Source of the DNA: UBA2033 sp035345875
GTDB taxonomy: Bacteria; Spirochaetota; Leptospiria; Leptospirales; Leptospiraceae
Length of the DNA: 64,000 bases
Reading direction: 5' to 3'
Assembly: GCA_035345875.1 (NCBI GenBank)
Contig: DAORDH010000029.1
Span: 1-64,000 of the forward strand
The translations under genes were made by a program, and so were the position numbers. The notes under the pieces were generated by a model, which was not told where the DNA came from, did not search any database, and was given only the letters and a program-made list of their open reading frames with translations. Position 1 is the first letter of the stretch. Each line of letters begins with the position of its first letter. This document shows positions 1 through 8,875 of this stretch, one piece after another.

Positions 1-762
1 ATGATTGGGGTTGCAGAGAAAGGCTTCTTAGCCGCTAAAATAATTGTAAAGGGCAAAGGCGGACATTCCTCCATGCCTCCTTCTGAGTCAGCTATGGGAA
101 ACGCAGCAAAACTCATGCTTGAGTTTGAGAAAAACCAAATTCCACAGAGGCTAACACCTATTATCCAGTCCTTCTTTCAAAATGTGGGTGGTTCTATGTC
201 TTTTCCTACTCGCTTTTCTATTGCAAATCAATGGATTCTTTCTCCATTGCTACTACGCCAACTTGCAAATAGCCCAGCAGGCAATGCAATCAGTCGAACT
301 ACTACTGCACTTACAATGATGAAGGGAAGCGATGGCGCAAATGTTATTTCTCCAGAAGTTGAATTTGTTGTGAATTTTAGAATTCTTCCAGGAGATACAG
401 TAGAGGATGTAAGAAATCATATTAAAAAAATTACCCAAGGGTATGACATCGTAATCGAAGAAATAGGGAACACAAGAGGCGCATCCATTGTAAGTAGAAC
501 CGATACAAAGCCCTATAAATCTCTTGAAAAAGTGATTCAGGCGATTTATCCCAATGCAATTGTAACTCCCTATATCACGATAGGCGGAACAGATGCATTT
601 AAATATGAGAAACTAAGTGAAAATATTTTTCGCTTCAATCCAGTCCGATTAGATGCAGAAGAAAGAGCAAGCATTCATAATTTCAATGAATCTATTCGTG
701 TAGAAAACTTCCAAAGAACGATTCACTACTACAGACTTCTCATTCAAGAATTGAATCAGTGA
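1..762 (+). CDS. M20-family metallopeptidase, C-terminal part (truncated by window edge)
   Basis: This is the C-terminal 253 residues of a zinc-dependent M20 exopeptidase or deacylase, probably of the carboxypeptidase/PM20D1 type. Residues 1-15 (IGVAEKG) lead into the lid-domain motif GHSSMP, which is typical of the family. A late GGTDA segment and the terminal HNFNE segment, with a metal- or substrate-binding His, match the end of the catalytic domain. The N-terminal His, Asp and Glu zinc ligands must lie upstream, so the ATG at base 1 is an internal Met and not the start. The family cleaves or forms N-acyl or peptide bonds at free carboxyl ends; the substrate cannot be read here. The family call is firm and the specific substrate unknown. 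Confidence 0.85.
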   Translation: MIGVAEKGFLAAKIIVKGKGGHSSMPPSESAMGNAAKLMLEFEKNQIPQRLTPIIQSFFQNVGGSMSFPTRFSIANQWILSPLLLRQLANSPAGNAISRTTTALTMMKGSDGANVISPEVEFVVNFRILPGDTVEDVRNHIKKITQGYDIVIEEIGNTRGASIVSRTDTKPYKSLEKVIQAIYPNAIVTPYITIGGTDAFKYEKLSENIFRFNPVRLDAEERASIHNFNESIRVENFQRTIHYYRLLIQELNQ

Positions 763-1256
763 TTTGTAAAAGGATTACCACCGATGAACACCGATCGCTT
801 CGCTAACACGGATAAAAGATACGATTGATTATCGGAAGAAAATAGATAATTCGATTGAGTGGATATTCTTTGTTATCCGCAGATTACTAACGAAGAACTC
901 AAAAAAAGACTACCACGGATAAACACGGATCGCTTCGCTAACACGGATAAAAGATACGATTGATTAGCAGAAGAAAATAGGTAAATCGATTGTTTGGATA
1001 TTCTTTATCACGCTAAGACGCAGAGAGATTTATTTCTCAGCTCCAATCTATTTCGATACCAGCACGAATTTTAAAATATTCATTCTGGTAGAAAACACAA
1101 CTCCGGCGAAACCATCGAAGTAATTCATGTCGGCTGCAATTTATTTTTATCAGAATAGACCAAAATAGTATTTTCTATCGGTGTCCTCGGTGCAAGTCGG
1201 TGGTAATCTTTTTCTCCAAAGCCCTAATTTTACTTAGGGCTTAGACGAACTCGAAA
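763..1256. repeat. Intergenic repeat region: tandem duplicate plus inverted arm
   Basis: There is no gene in this 494-base gap. Two near-identical blocks of about 97 bases (776-873 and 911-1006) lie 135 bases apart. Each starts TACCAC(C/G)GAT(G/A)AACAC and continues GATCGCTTCGCTAACACGG. An inverted arm of the opening motif occurs at about 1176-1212 (TATCGGTGTCCTCGG, then GTCGGTGGTAAT), so the whole stretch can fold back on itself. The middle (about 1020-1140) looks less AT-rich than its surroundings. Related copies occur elsewhere in the window. Confidence 0.75.
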
Positions 1257-2627
1257 CTATTTCCCTTCTACTGGTTTTTTAAATGTATGACTGAATAAAT
1301 AATAAACAGGGATAGCAAGTAACGTAATTCCAATTCCTTTCACTGCATTCATTGGTTGTTCATAGGCAAGAATTGTAATTAGAACTGCATTTGCAATGAT
1401 GTAAAGAAGCGGTGGAAGAGGATAGAGTGGAATTTTATAATCAGATGTATTTTTGTATTCTTTTTTCAGAACAAAAGGAATAAAAGCAGTCAGAGAAGAT
1501 AAAAATAAAATAGCACATGTAATAAAATAAAGTAGGTCTTCTAACTGATTAAATAGAATCAAGATAGAAGAATAGACACATTGAAAAATAAGTGCCTTAT
1601 AAGGACTTGCATATTTTGGATGAAGATCTGCCAGATGATGGAAAAACAAACCGTCATTTGCCATAGCATAATAAATTCTAGAACCACCAATAATCATTGC
1701 AGACATAGAACCTAAAATGATCCAGCAGATAAAAATAGAGATGATCGTTGTGATCCCTTCTCCAAATAGATGTTTAGCCGCAATCACTCCAATCCCACCT
1801 TGTCCTTTTAATTCTGAAATAGGAGCAGAAACTAAAAACAAAAGATTAATACATATATAAAGAGACATGACCATGATACAGGCAATGGCAATCGAAAGAG
1901 GGATGATTCTTCTAGGATCTTTGATCTCGCCCGCGACATAGGTTACCATGTTCCATCCTAGATAGGAAAAAGAAACAGGCACAATTCCAAGTATAAGTAA
2001 ATTTACATTCTGAAAAATATCCGGAAAAAAAGAATTTGTATGAAGTGGTGTAAAATCGGTTTTTCCAAATGCAAAACCAGCAATCACTAATATGAGTAAG
2101 CCAGATATTTTAATGGAAGTAAAAACGTTCTGAAGTCTGACCGCTTGTTTAATCCCAAAATAATTGATCACACTAAAAAAAGTAATCAGCCCTGCTCCAA
2201 TCAATTGAGTCGTTCCAATCTCCATTGGAATGGGACCAATATGAGTTTTGAAACTTGGTAGGTCTTTAAGGCTCGGAAATATATATTGTAAATATTTTGA
2301 AAAAGCAATCCCCAAAACAGAAATACTTGCAGAAAAGTTAACCGTAAGAGATGCCCAGCCACTCATAAAGGCAACTAAGGGGGAATAAGCTTTTTTGAGA
2401 TAAATATAATCTCCCCCTGCTTCTGGAAAAATGACAGCCGGATACGCAAATGTAACCGCACCAGCAATTGCAAAGATACCACCTAAAACCCAACAAGTGA
2501 TAACTAACCAAGGATTTTCCACTTTGTTTAGTATAAATCCAGTCGTAAAAAAAACTCCCGAACCAACCATTGAACTAAACATGAGTGAAACTGAATCTGT
2601 TAAAGAAAGTGTTCGCTTTAATTCCAT
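1257..2627 (-). CDS. APC-superfamily amino acid permease
   Basis: This 456-residue inner-membrane secondary transporter has about twelve hydrophobic helices. Helix 1 carries the signature GSGVFFTTGF, matching the unwound substrate-binding segment (GSGIF) of the amino acid/polyamine/organocation superfamily. Helix 2 is followed by an FPEAGGDYIYLKKAYSP motif, also characteristic. The length suits the basic amino acid/polyamine or LAT-like branch. It would import or exchange amino acids using ion or solute gradients; the exact substrate cannot be read. It is transcribed away from the lipoprotein gene at 2661, with only about 33 bases between the two starts, so the promoters must be compact or overlapping. 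Confidence 0.85.
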   Translation of the reverse strand: MELKRTLSLTDSVSLMFSSMVGSGVFFTTGFILNKVENPWLVITCWVLGGIFAIAGAVTFAYPAVIFPEAGGDYIYLKKAYSPLVAFMSGWASLTVNFSASISVLGIAFSKYLQYIFPSLKDLPSFKTHIGPIPMEIGTTQLIGAGLITFFSVINYFGIKQAVRLQNVFTSIKISGLLILVIAGFAFGKTDFTPLHTNSFFPDIFQNVNLLILGIVPVSFSYLGWNMVTYVAGEIKDPRRIIPLSIAIACIMVMSLYICINLLFLVSAPISELKGQGGIGVIAAKHLFGEGITTIISIFICWIILGSMSAMIIGGSRIYYAMANDGLFFHHLADLHPKYASPYKALIFQCVYSSILILFNQLEDLLYFITCAILFLSSLTAFIPFVLKKEYKNTSDYKIPLYPLPPLLYIIANAVLITILAYEQPMNAVKGIGITLLAIPVYYLFSHTFKKPVEGK

Positions 2628-2660
2628 AAATGAATATTTTGACTATAAAAAAGGACGTAC

Positions 2661-3809
2661 ATGAGTAACAAGTTTTTAATTATATTTTTATTTTATTTTT
2701 TTATCCTGAGCTTTTGCAAAGTAGATAAAACTTCTGGCGAAAGTATTCCAGTCGTAGAAACACCTGAATCAAAAGCTCTTCAAATGAAATCACTTTTCTT
2801 AAGTGGTAAACTACAAGCAGACGATACAAGCAAACTAGGTAAAATTACACGCACTTCTTACTATGCGACTTTTCGCCAACGAATCACAAAACATTGGGAA
2901 CAATACAACAAAGAAATTCAAGATCCATTTGTAGAATGGAAAAATAAAAATGTTCCAGAACCAAAATCAAAAGTTGTCTTTTATCCTTTTTCTGGTCCTG
3001 ATTTTCCAAATGCATTTACCATTTATCCAAAAGCTCAAACCTATATCATGATTGGACTTGAGGCGGGTGGGTTTGATCCAGACATAGAGAACATGAATGA
3101 AAATCAAATTGCAAGAGGGCTTGCAGAACTCAATGGAAGTTTAGATACAATCTCTAGATTGAATTATTTCATGACAAATTCTATGAAGCAAGACGTTAGT
3201 AAATCTGTCTTCCGTGGAACAGCTCCTGTATTTCTTGCTTACTTTGGCTTTTTAAAAGTAAAACCTTATTCTATTAAGAATTTCTATCTCAATGACAATG
3301 GAGATATTATTTATCTTTCAAAAGAAGACATTAAAGCAAATGCAAATTATAGAGAAGGTTTAGTAAGTTTAGACATAGACTTTCTTGATCCAGTAGATGG
3401 TTCAAAGAAAAAACTTTATTTCTTATCTACAAATATATCTAATTTCGGTCTGAAAGCAAATCCTGGAACAATGAAGTTCTTGGGAAAATTTGGAATGTTT
3501 GCCTCTACTTTTAAAGCAGCTTCCTTCTTGCTTCATTATGATTCCTTTACAGATATGAAAGAATTTATCATAAAAAATTCCGAACTCATGGTAATGGATG
3601 ATACAGGACCACCAGTTCGCGACTTAGCAAAAGATTATAATATTAAAGTTTTTGGACGTTATACGAGACCGATAGGACTCTGGCCTGAAAAAGTGCAGAA
3701 AGAATTACAAAAACTACACGAAGAACAAAAACCCGAAAAGGTTAGTTTTAAATATGGTTACGGAACAGCAGATAAGCAACAACATATAATGGTTGTTACT
3801 CGCAAATAA
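2661..3809 (+). CDS. Predicted lipoprotein of unknown function
   Basis: The 382-residue product opens with a short charged stretch and a very hydrophobic segment ending at LSFC, a good lipobox, so it is probably acylated at about Cys19 and anchored in the membrane. The rest is a single soluble region rich in aromatic residues (YPFSGPDFPNAFTIYPKAQTY), with no motif I recognise. No repeats or further membrane segments are visible. The ATG at 2661 follows a GGACG sequence at a suitable distance. Its stop is only two bases from the convergent HPt gene, so transcription from both sides meets here. No function is proposed. Confidence 0.8.
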   Translation: MSNKFLIIFLFYFFILSFCKVDKTSGESIPVVETPESKALQMKSLFLSGKLQADDTSKLGKITRTSYYATFRQRITKHWEQYNKEIQDPFVEWKNKNVPEPKSKVVFYPFSGPDFPNAFTIYPKAQTYIMIGLEAGGFDPDIENMNENQIARGLAELNGSLDTISRLNYFMTNSMKQDVSKSVFRGTAPVFLAYFGFLKVKPYSIKNFYLNDNGDIIYLSKEDIKANANYREGLVSLDIDFLDPVDGSKKKLYFLSTNISNFGLKANPGTMKFLGKFGMFASTFKAASFLLHYDSFTDMKEFIIKNSELMVMDDTGPPVRDLAKDYNIKVFGRYTRPIGLWPEKVQKELQKLHEEQKPEKVSFKYGYGTADKQQHIMVVTRK

Positions 3810-3811
3810 TA

Positions 3812-4153
3812 TTAAAGCCTAGTCTCCAATTCTGATTTTGTAGATTCCCAAAGAGTTGAGAGACGGTCCATTATAGACAAAAACTCTTTTATTTGATTTT
3901 CTTTTAAAAGAGTTTCTGCTTCGCGAGCCACATTACAGAAATCTTCTAATCCAAAATTTGCAGCAACTCCTTTAATTTGATGGAGAATTGGTTGTATGAG
4001 TGAATAATCCGAATTAGCCATTAGAGAATTAATTTGCTTTCTTTTTCCATCTAAATTTTGAATTAAATCGGCAATAGAAGTTTTAAGCCAAAGTAAGTCT
4101 TCCTCACTTGACTTGTCAATAAAAGCTTCTATTCGAACCCAATTCACTAGCAT
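3812..4153 (-). CDS. Histidine phosphotransfer (HPt) domain protein
   Basis: This 113-residue, probably all-helical protein contains HQIKGVAANFGL at about residues 58-69. That matches the HPt motif HxxKG, in which the His accepts a phosphoryl group from a hybrid-kinase receiver and passes it to a response regulator. It stands alone: no kinase or receiver lies beside it, so it probably serves partners encoded elsewhere. Free-standing HPt proteins are usual in spirochaetes with many hybrid kinases. The family call rests on one motif plus size and helical pattern. Confidence 0.75.
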   Translation of the reverse strand: MLVNWVRIEAFIDKSSEEDLLWLKTSIADLIQNLDGKRKQINSLMANSDYSLIQPILHQIKGVAANFGLEDFCNVAREAETLLKENQIKEFLSIMDRLSTLWESTKSELETRL

Positions 4154-4256
4154 ATATTCATCTCAATATCTACAGACACTATATTATTTTCAATTCGAAA
4201 GAAAAGTATTTTATTTTACTCAAATTGTGTTGTAAGAGTAATTTAAAATCTATTGA

Positions 4257-4763
4257 TTAAATTTGCCTACTCAGTTGATCCACTCTCTTTAAAACATTTG
4301 GAATCCGATACTCTCCTTCTAAACTCTGAATTAAATCAAAAGCATAGTTTAAATCAATACCAATCGAACTGATATACAGTGGTTTCTTGCTCACCCCTCG
4401 ATATAGTTCTTTATAGCTAGAAACAGATCGAAAATAAGTCTTTGCAACCCCAATCACCGGAATCTTCTTTTCCAATGCCTCATATAAATACCCACCAAGT
4501 CCTTTTTTTCCTTCCTCAAGCCAAACGAAGCTATCCAAAATAATAATATCGATTTCCTCTTCTATTAAATCGAATGTTCTAAGAATACATGGCAATTCTC
4601 TTTTATAAAACTCACCTGGTATGTATTCCGAAGTCTCTTCTATTTTTTTACTATATTCAGATAGAACTTTTTCTTCTTTCTCTTTCTTAAATACAACACA
4701 ACAGCCATTCGCGTAGGCTTCAAAATAATATACGTCGAAAACAGCTATCGTTATTGGTTTCAT
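4257..4763 (-). CDS. Short endonuclease V-like protein
   Basis: The 168-residue product resembles endonuclease V, the enzyme that cuts near deoxyinosine in DNA (or inosine in RNA). Visible family landmarks are an early Asp in a beta strand (AVFDVYYF), the FYKREL motif with the conserved Glu, a second acidic strand (IIILDSF) and IPVIGVAKT, equivalent to the family's GVAK segment. These give the Asp-Glu-Asp set expected at the metal site. It is clearly shorter than standard endonuclease V (about 220 residues), lacking much of the N- and C-terminal parts, and the usual DGHG motif is replaced by DSFVWL. It may be a divergent or altered-function member. No operon partner is visible. Confidence 0.6.
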   Translation of the reverse strand: MKPITIAVFDVYYFEAYANGCCVVFKKEKEEKVLSEYSKKIEETSEYIPGEFYKRELPCILRTFDLIEEEIDIIILDSFVWLEEGKKGLGGYLYEALEKKIPVIGVAKTYFRSVSSYKELYRGVSKKPLYISSIGIDLNYAFDLIQSLEGEYRIPNVLKRVDQLSRQI

Positions 4764-5041
4764 TTTTGATTTAAAAGTTAAACCTTAACGCACAACGTTA
4801 AAGTATTTTAGAATAATATCACTATCGACTCATTCCATATGTTTAGCGACATATTTGATTAGCAAACAAATTTCGTAACCCAACATTAAACCAGTATTTT
4901 ACTGTGTTTTTTACATAACAGGATAAGATCAATTAGCCACAGAATAACTTTTTTTAAATACTTTCAAAAAAATATTGCGGATTCTCGGAGTCCTTGTCGA
5001 TGTGTATGATAGGTGTATCTCTAAATTTTTAGGAGGCAAAT

Positions 5042-5557
5042 ATGAATGTAGCACTTGGAACTTTAATTTCTTCACTGGACAATCTAGTTAAAAATAAGAA
5101 TGCCGCGAACAAAAAAACAAGCGATGCTGCACAAAATGCAGGCGTTGAGTCGCCAATATTTAGTGCATCCATACAAGCTAGATACCAAGTTTTACAAAGC
5201 CGACTGAGTAAATTGCAAAATGATCTTTCTAGAGAGCAAGCAAGGCTTGGAATTCTAGAAAAAGAGAACATTCAACCAGAAGAGATTTCCAATATTCTAT
5301 TTGGTGCAACACCTCTTTTTACTGAATCTCTAGATGAAGTCATCCAAGAAAAGCAACAGCTAGTAGAGAAAATCAATGCACAAAAAAGATTTTTAACCGA
5401 ACAAATTCGAAGTGTAGAAATCCAGTCTGAAAATATTCACTCTATCGGACTTGGAAATGGAGATAATGTAGAAGAGAAACTTGGTATGCTAAAAAAATCG
5501 CAACCTCCAGTTATCAACATTTCCCAAAAAAGTGTAGAAAGACTCATCAAAGATTAA
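5042..5557 (+). CDS. Coiled-coil protein of unknown function
   Basis: The 171-residue hydrophilic protein has no signal peptide. Residues about 40-80 and 95-135 are rich in Leu, Gln, Glu and Lys in heptad-like order (for example VLQSRLSKLQNDLSREQARL), predicting two coiled-coil helices joined by a short linker. The start is secure: an AGGAGG ribosome site lies at 5031-5036, six bases before the ATG, one of the best in the window, so expression may be substantial. Its last 11 bases overlap the convergent LptF/G-type gene. I do not recognise the family. Confidence 0.75.
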   Translation: MNVALGTLISSLDNLVKNKNAANKKTSDAAQNAGVESPIFSASIQARYQVLQSRLSKLQNDLSREQARLGILEKENIQPEEISNILFGATPLFTESLDEVIQEKQQLVEKINAQKRFLTEQIRSVEIQSENIHSIGLGNGDNVEEKLGMLKKSQPPVINISQKSVERLIKD

Positions 5558-6674
5558 ATCTTTTATACAAATAAAAAGAAACCCCAAAAAAGAATATGGA
5601 GGTTGACCACACTGCGACCCATGGTGGAATCCCTCCATTTTCCCCTAATGACTTACCCGTTGAATACATAATATAATATAAAAAAACAACTCCAACACTT
5701 ATACCCAGAGACATGACACCAGCTGATTTTGTTGTGTATGCACCTGCAATAGCTCCAATAATAACAACAATCAAACACATGATAGGAACTGCAAAGATCG
5801 CATGACGTTCTACTTCTAAGTCGGCATAGGGAACACCTTTGTTCTTTCGCACAACGATTTCCTCTGACAATTCAAAAATATTCATCTCTTCCACTTTCTT
5901 ACGAGGCTTTGAGAAGTAATCTGCAGATTCAGGAAATGTATAAATCTTTTCTCCATAACGAGTATATGATTTGACTTTCATATGTTCATCAAAGTATATC
6001 TCTTCGATCTTTTCCAGTTTCCAATTTTTCTCTGACTCATTATAACGTGCATTTTGTGCTGAAATAACATAATCGGCTAGATTCTTCTCATTGAGCTTTA
6101 TATAATTAAACCCACCACGAACGGATTTAGTAGGAGCATCATACCAATAGACATAGTAGAATCCTTCTTTCCCTTTAATATGTAGTTGATAAACCAAGTC
6201 TGTCTTTGTTCCGACACCTTTTTGCACGAGAGAATACTCATAAGCAGCCAAACTATTAAAAGGACGAACAACTACTTCGCTTAAAAATAACATAAAGATC
6301 CACATGAATCCTCCAAAAATAAAAATTGGAGTTACGATTCTGTAAAAAGATACGCCTGCAGCCATAGATGCAACAAGTTCTTTATTTGTGCTAAATTGCC
6401 CCACAACAAAGCAAACAGAGAACATAAGAGACATGGGAATCACAAGCGTCGCCATTTTAGGAAGATTATAAAAGAGAAAAAGATAGATGTGAACGGAAGA
6501 TTCTTTAGATGCAATAAAGGTCTTCATATTGTCCATAACTTGGGAAACAATTAAAATTCCCACAAGCATGATTAAGGTTCCAATGAATGTATTAAAAAAT
6601 TCTAAGAATAAGTATTTATCTAAAATTCGAATAGGGAAAAATTCAGATTTAATTCTTTCTATATAAGCAATCAC
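5547..6674 (-). CDS. LptF/LptG-family lipopolysaccharide export permease
   Basis: The 375-residue protein has the YjgP/YjgQ layout: an N-terminal helix after an ILDKYLFLEFF motif, two more helices up to about residue 125, a roughly 150-residue beta-rich periplasmic region, and three C-terminal helices from about 295 to 370. LptF and LptG form the inner-membrane part of the Lpt machine that lifts lipopolysaccharide toward the outer membrane. Only one of the usual pair is present here; LptB, LptA and the second permease must lie elsewhere. The start is GTG (complement of 6672-6674), with no strong ribosome site visible, so a downstream start is possible. Whether it is LptF or LptG cannot be decided. 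Confidence 0.8.
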   Translation of the reverse strand: MIAYIERIKSEFFPIRILDKYLFLEFFNTFIGTLIMLVGILIVSQVMDNMKTFIASKESSVHIYLFLFYNLPKMATLVIPMSLMFSVCFVVGQFSTNKELVASMAAGVSFYRIVTPIFIFGGFMWIFMLFLSEVVVRPFNSLAAYEYSLVQKGVGTKTDLVYQLHIKGKEGFYYVYWYDAPTKSVRGGFNYIKLNEKNLADYVISAQNARYNESEKNWKLEKIEEIYFDEHMKVKSYTRYGEKIYTFPESADYFSKPRKKVEEMNIFELSEEIVVRKNKGVPYADLEVERHAIFAVPIMCLIVVIIGAIAGAYTTKSAGVMSLGISVGVVFLYYIMYSTGKSLGENGGIPPWVAVWSTSIFFFGVSFYLYKRFNL

Positions 6675-6705
6675 AATTACAAGGAACTAGAATTTAAACT
6701 AAAGT

Positions 6706-7575
6706 CTATTCCTTTTTTATAAATTGAATTGCCATCATATCACCCTGATCTGTCCATTTTACAAAGCGATCTAAAAATTTCTTAGCAACTTTATAAAAAA
6801 TCGAGGCATCTTTTTTAGCTGTAAGACCGCTTCCGTAGGTTATATGAGAAATTTTTTTAAATCCAATCTTTTCGCATTCAGAAATAAGACCTTTAAGGGA
6901 ATAATAATAAAGATGCTCAGGAACGTTTAAATACCTCCATCGAATCCCAGTCAGACGTGCAAGGATTCCATATCTACAAGTGGATAATATCATTCTACCA
7001 CCGGGTTTAATATGAGAAAATATTTTCTCCAATGTCTCTTTGGGTTTATGCAAATGCTCGATGGAAGCCCAAAGAGTAATCAAATCAAATTTTTCGTTTC
7101 GTTCGATATCCCAATTCAAAAAATCATCTTTTGTAATGGAAAGTTTTAAAACTTCTTTTGCAAAGCGAACAGGACCTTCTGCGATCTCAATCCCTTCTGC
7201 TTGCCAGTTTAAACTTTTCATATAATTAACAAAATAGCCAGCGGCACAACCGATATCGATAGTTCTCTTAGAACTAGGAAGACTCTTTTCCCATTCAAAG
7301 AAACCTAAATCTTCCAGATTTAATCGAAAGACCCTTTCAATTTCAGTTCTAACTTTTTCGGAATAATAATTATCGTAACCCCTATCTGTTCGTTTTGTAA
7401 AATATTCATCTGAATAATATTTTGCCACTTCCTCAAAAGTAGGTTGAGGATTTACCTGTATGAGCCCACAATTTTTACATTTTACAATTTGGAATATTTC
7501 CTTTTGACTGCTTTCTTTTTCGAAAATAGTTTTAAAAGATTCATTTTGACAGGAATTACAGGGAATTAATTTCAT
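6706..7575 (-). CDS. Class I SAM-dependent methyltransferase with N-terminal zinc ribbon
   Basis: The 289-residue protein begins with two CxxC pairs (CNSCQ and CKNCGL, about residues 6-37) that look like a small zinc ribbon. A Rossmann methyltransferase domain follows: motif I is TIDIGCAAGYFVNYM at about 106-120, then a later LITLWASIEHLHKP stretch and KPGGRMILST. This arrangement is common in methyltransferases of the UbiE/Methyltransf_23 type acting on sugars, lipids or cofactors; the substrate is unknown. The gene lies just upstream of the LptF/G gene on the same strand, about 30 bases apart, so the two may be cotranscribed, which would fit an envelope substrate, though that is inference. 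Confidence 0.8.
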   Translation of the reverse strand: MKLIPCNSCQNESFKTIFEKESSQKEIFQIVKCKNCGLIQVNPQPTFEEVAKYYSDEYFTKRTDRGYDNYYSEKVRTEIERVFRLNLEDLGFFEWEKSLPSSKRTIDIGCAAGYFVNYMKSLNWQAEGIEIAEGPVRFAKEVLKLSITKDDFLNWDIERNEKFDLITLWASIEHLHKPKETLEKIFSHIKPGGRMILSTCRYGILARLTGIRWRYLNVPEHLYYYSLKGLISECEKIGFKKISHITYGSGLTAKKDASIFYKVAKKFLDRFVKWTDQGDMMAIQFIKKE

Positions 7576-7953
7576 ATTAATAATTTACCTTACACACAAG
7601 AATGTTAATGCGATAGACGGGATACTCTCTAGGTTTTGCCAACTACAAGAGCTCGGTTCACACTCAAATAGCTCTTGTTCCTACCTGAATTTTTGTTACC
7701 AGTCGTTGAATTGATCTATTAGAAAAATGCGATGCAATCATTTCTTTTATCATACTTAATAAATCCTATTTCTCTGTATTGCCAATTAGTAAATAGAACG
7801 AACTTATTTATTCTTATACATTTAAAAAAAAGAATCTTTTTCGCTTTATTTTCATCACCAATACACTTTTTTCATTTGAAAAGCCAAATGCAAAAGAAGC
7901 TAACAAAAATTAGCCACATATTCGCAGATTCAATCTATTTTTGACAATAGTGT
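7576..7953. other. Intergenic region without a supported gene
   Basis: These 378 bases contain a short perfect inverted repeat (CAAGAGCT at 7646-7653 and AGCTCTTG at 7670-7677) that could form a hairpin. Near 7590 is a TTACC...ACACAAGAATGTTAA stretch resembling sequences near 4790 and 26410. A 70-codon frame at 7732-7944 has poor composition and no homology I recognise, so I do not call it. Confidence 0.5.
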
Positions 7954-8253
7954 TTATTCTGCTAAAAACCAAGATTCAAATTCTTTTTGAAATTTAACAG
8001 GGATGAATTCAGTAAAATGATAATCGGCAAAATTATTTTTTGCAAACGGGTCTTTACTGCAAAATTCTCTTATCGCTTCTAGGCTTTCCGCTCTCGCAAT
8101 TAAAATTCCGCCATCCCTAGGATTTTGTGGACCAGAACTAAGTAATATTTTTTTTTCGTATCCAGAATCTAAAAACGCTCGATGCTCAACCAAAACTGTA
8201 TCAATTTTCTCGATAGGAACTTTATAATCTAATCTTATAATAAAATGTTTCAT
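7954..8253 (-). CDS. YCII-related domain protein
   Basis: The 99-residue protein fits the YCII family of small ferredoxin-like dimeric proteins: an N-terminal beta strand, then VEHRAFLDSGYEKKILLSSGPQNPRDGGILIARAES in pieces matching the family's HxxFL, GP and GG positions, then a helix and FCSKDPFAKNNFADYHFTEF near the end. The conserved His (about 24) and Asp (about 47) form the putative active site. YCII proteins have mostly unknown or dehalogenase-like roles. It is a single gene with no obvious partner. Confidence 0.8.
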   Translation of the reverse strand: MKHFIIRLDYKVPIEKIDTVLVEHRAFLDSGYEKKILLSSGPQNPRDGGILIARAESLEAIREFCSKDPFAKNNFADYHFTEFIPVKFQKEFESWFLAE

Positions 8254-8343
8254 ACATATTTCAAGATTTTTGATTCTAAGTTCAAAACAAGTGAAAAAAA
8301 ATATTTAAACTATTTTAGATAAATCAAGAAGGAAATTTTGAAT

Positions 8344-8600
8344 TTACTTTCTTGCTATTTTTAAAGAAAGATTTCCACCCAGTCCTCCTGACACACTCAA
8401 CAAATTCTTATCAGAATATCGAAAACTTGGTATTTTATAACAATCTCCAAATCATTTTGTCTAATCTTTTGAATAAAAAAAACGGCATTCATCAATCCAA
8501 ACTCTACTGTCTTTGATAAAAGCTCTAGTTCCTACACATTGTTCACACCTTTGTAGATCTAAGATTAAGATATCACTAAACAGAAATGTCACTACGTAGA
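8344..8600 (-). pseudogene. Possible decayed gene remnant
   Basis: This lies inside a 622-base gap (8254-8875). Reading the minus strand, a frame ending at 8344 (SVSGGLGGNLSLKIARK, then stop) has protein-like composition. A second frame just upstream reads LDLQRCEQCVGTRAF and WIDECRFFYSKD, then stop. They are not joined in one frame, and neither has a convincing start. This could be the tail of a broken gene with a frameshift, or chance. The rest of the gap (8600-8875) shows nothing except the approach to the next gene. Confidence 0.25.
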
Positions 8601-8875
8601 AAACCAGCTGCTCAAAATTTCCAAACCTCATAAATACGATGTGCTTATACCCCCAACCCCTATTTTTAGTAATTTATTAGCATTCGCTAATATTCTTTTT
8701 TCATTTCTATATGAATCGAAAACTTCCTTCTATCCAATGTGAATCATTCTAAGAAACTTGAATTATGACTGATAAGAAACTCCTCGCAAACAAATAAGCC
8801 TTAATTGGAGAAAGATAAAAAACTTGTATATAAAACATGAAAAGTCAATTTGGTTAAGAATAAAGGGAAAACAGA

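Noticed and set aside
763..1256. The repeated ACCACCGATGAACACCGAT strings as a CRISPR array
   Set aside because: Copies are few, unequal in spacing and partly inverted, with no regular spacers and no cas genes nearby.
7732..7944. A 70-codon plus-strand frame in an intergenic gap
   Set aside because: Composition is AT-driven (Phe, Leu, Ile, Ser); no ribosome site or recognisable motif.
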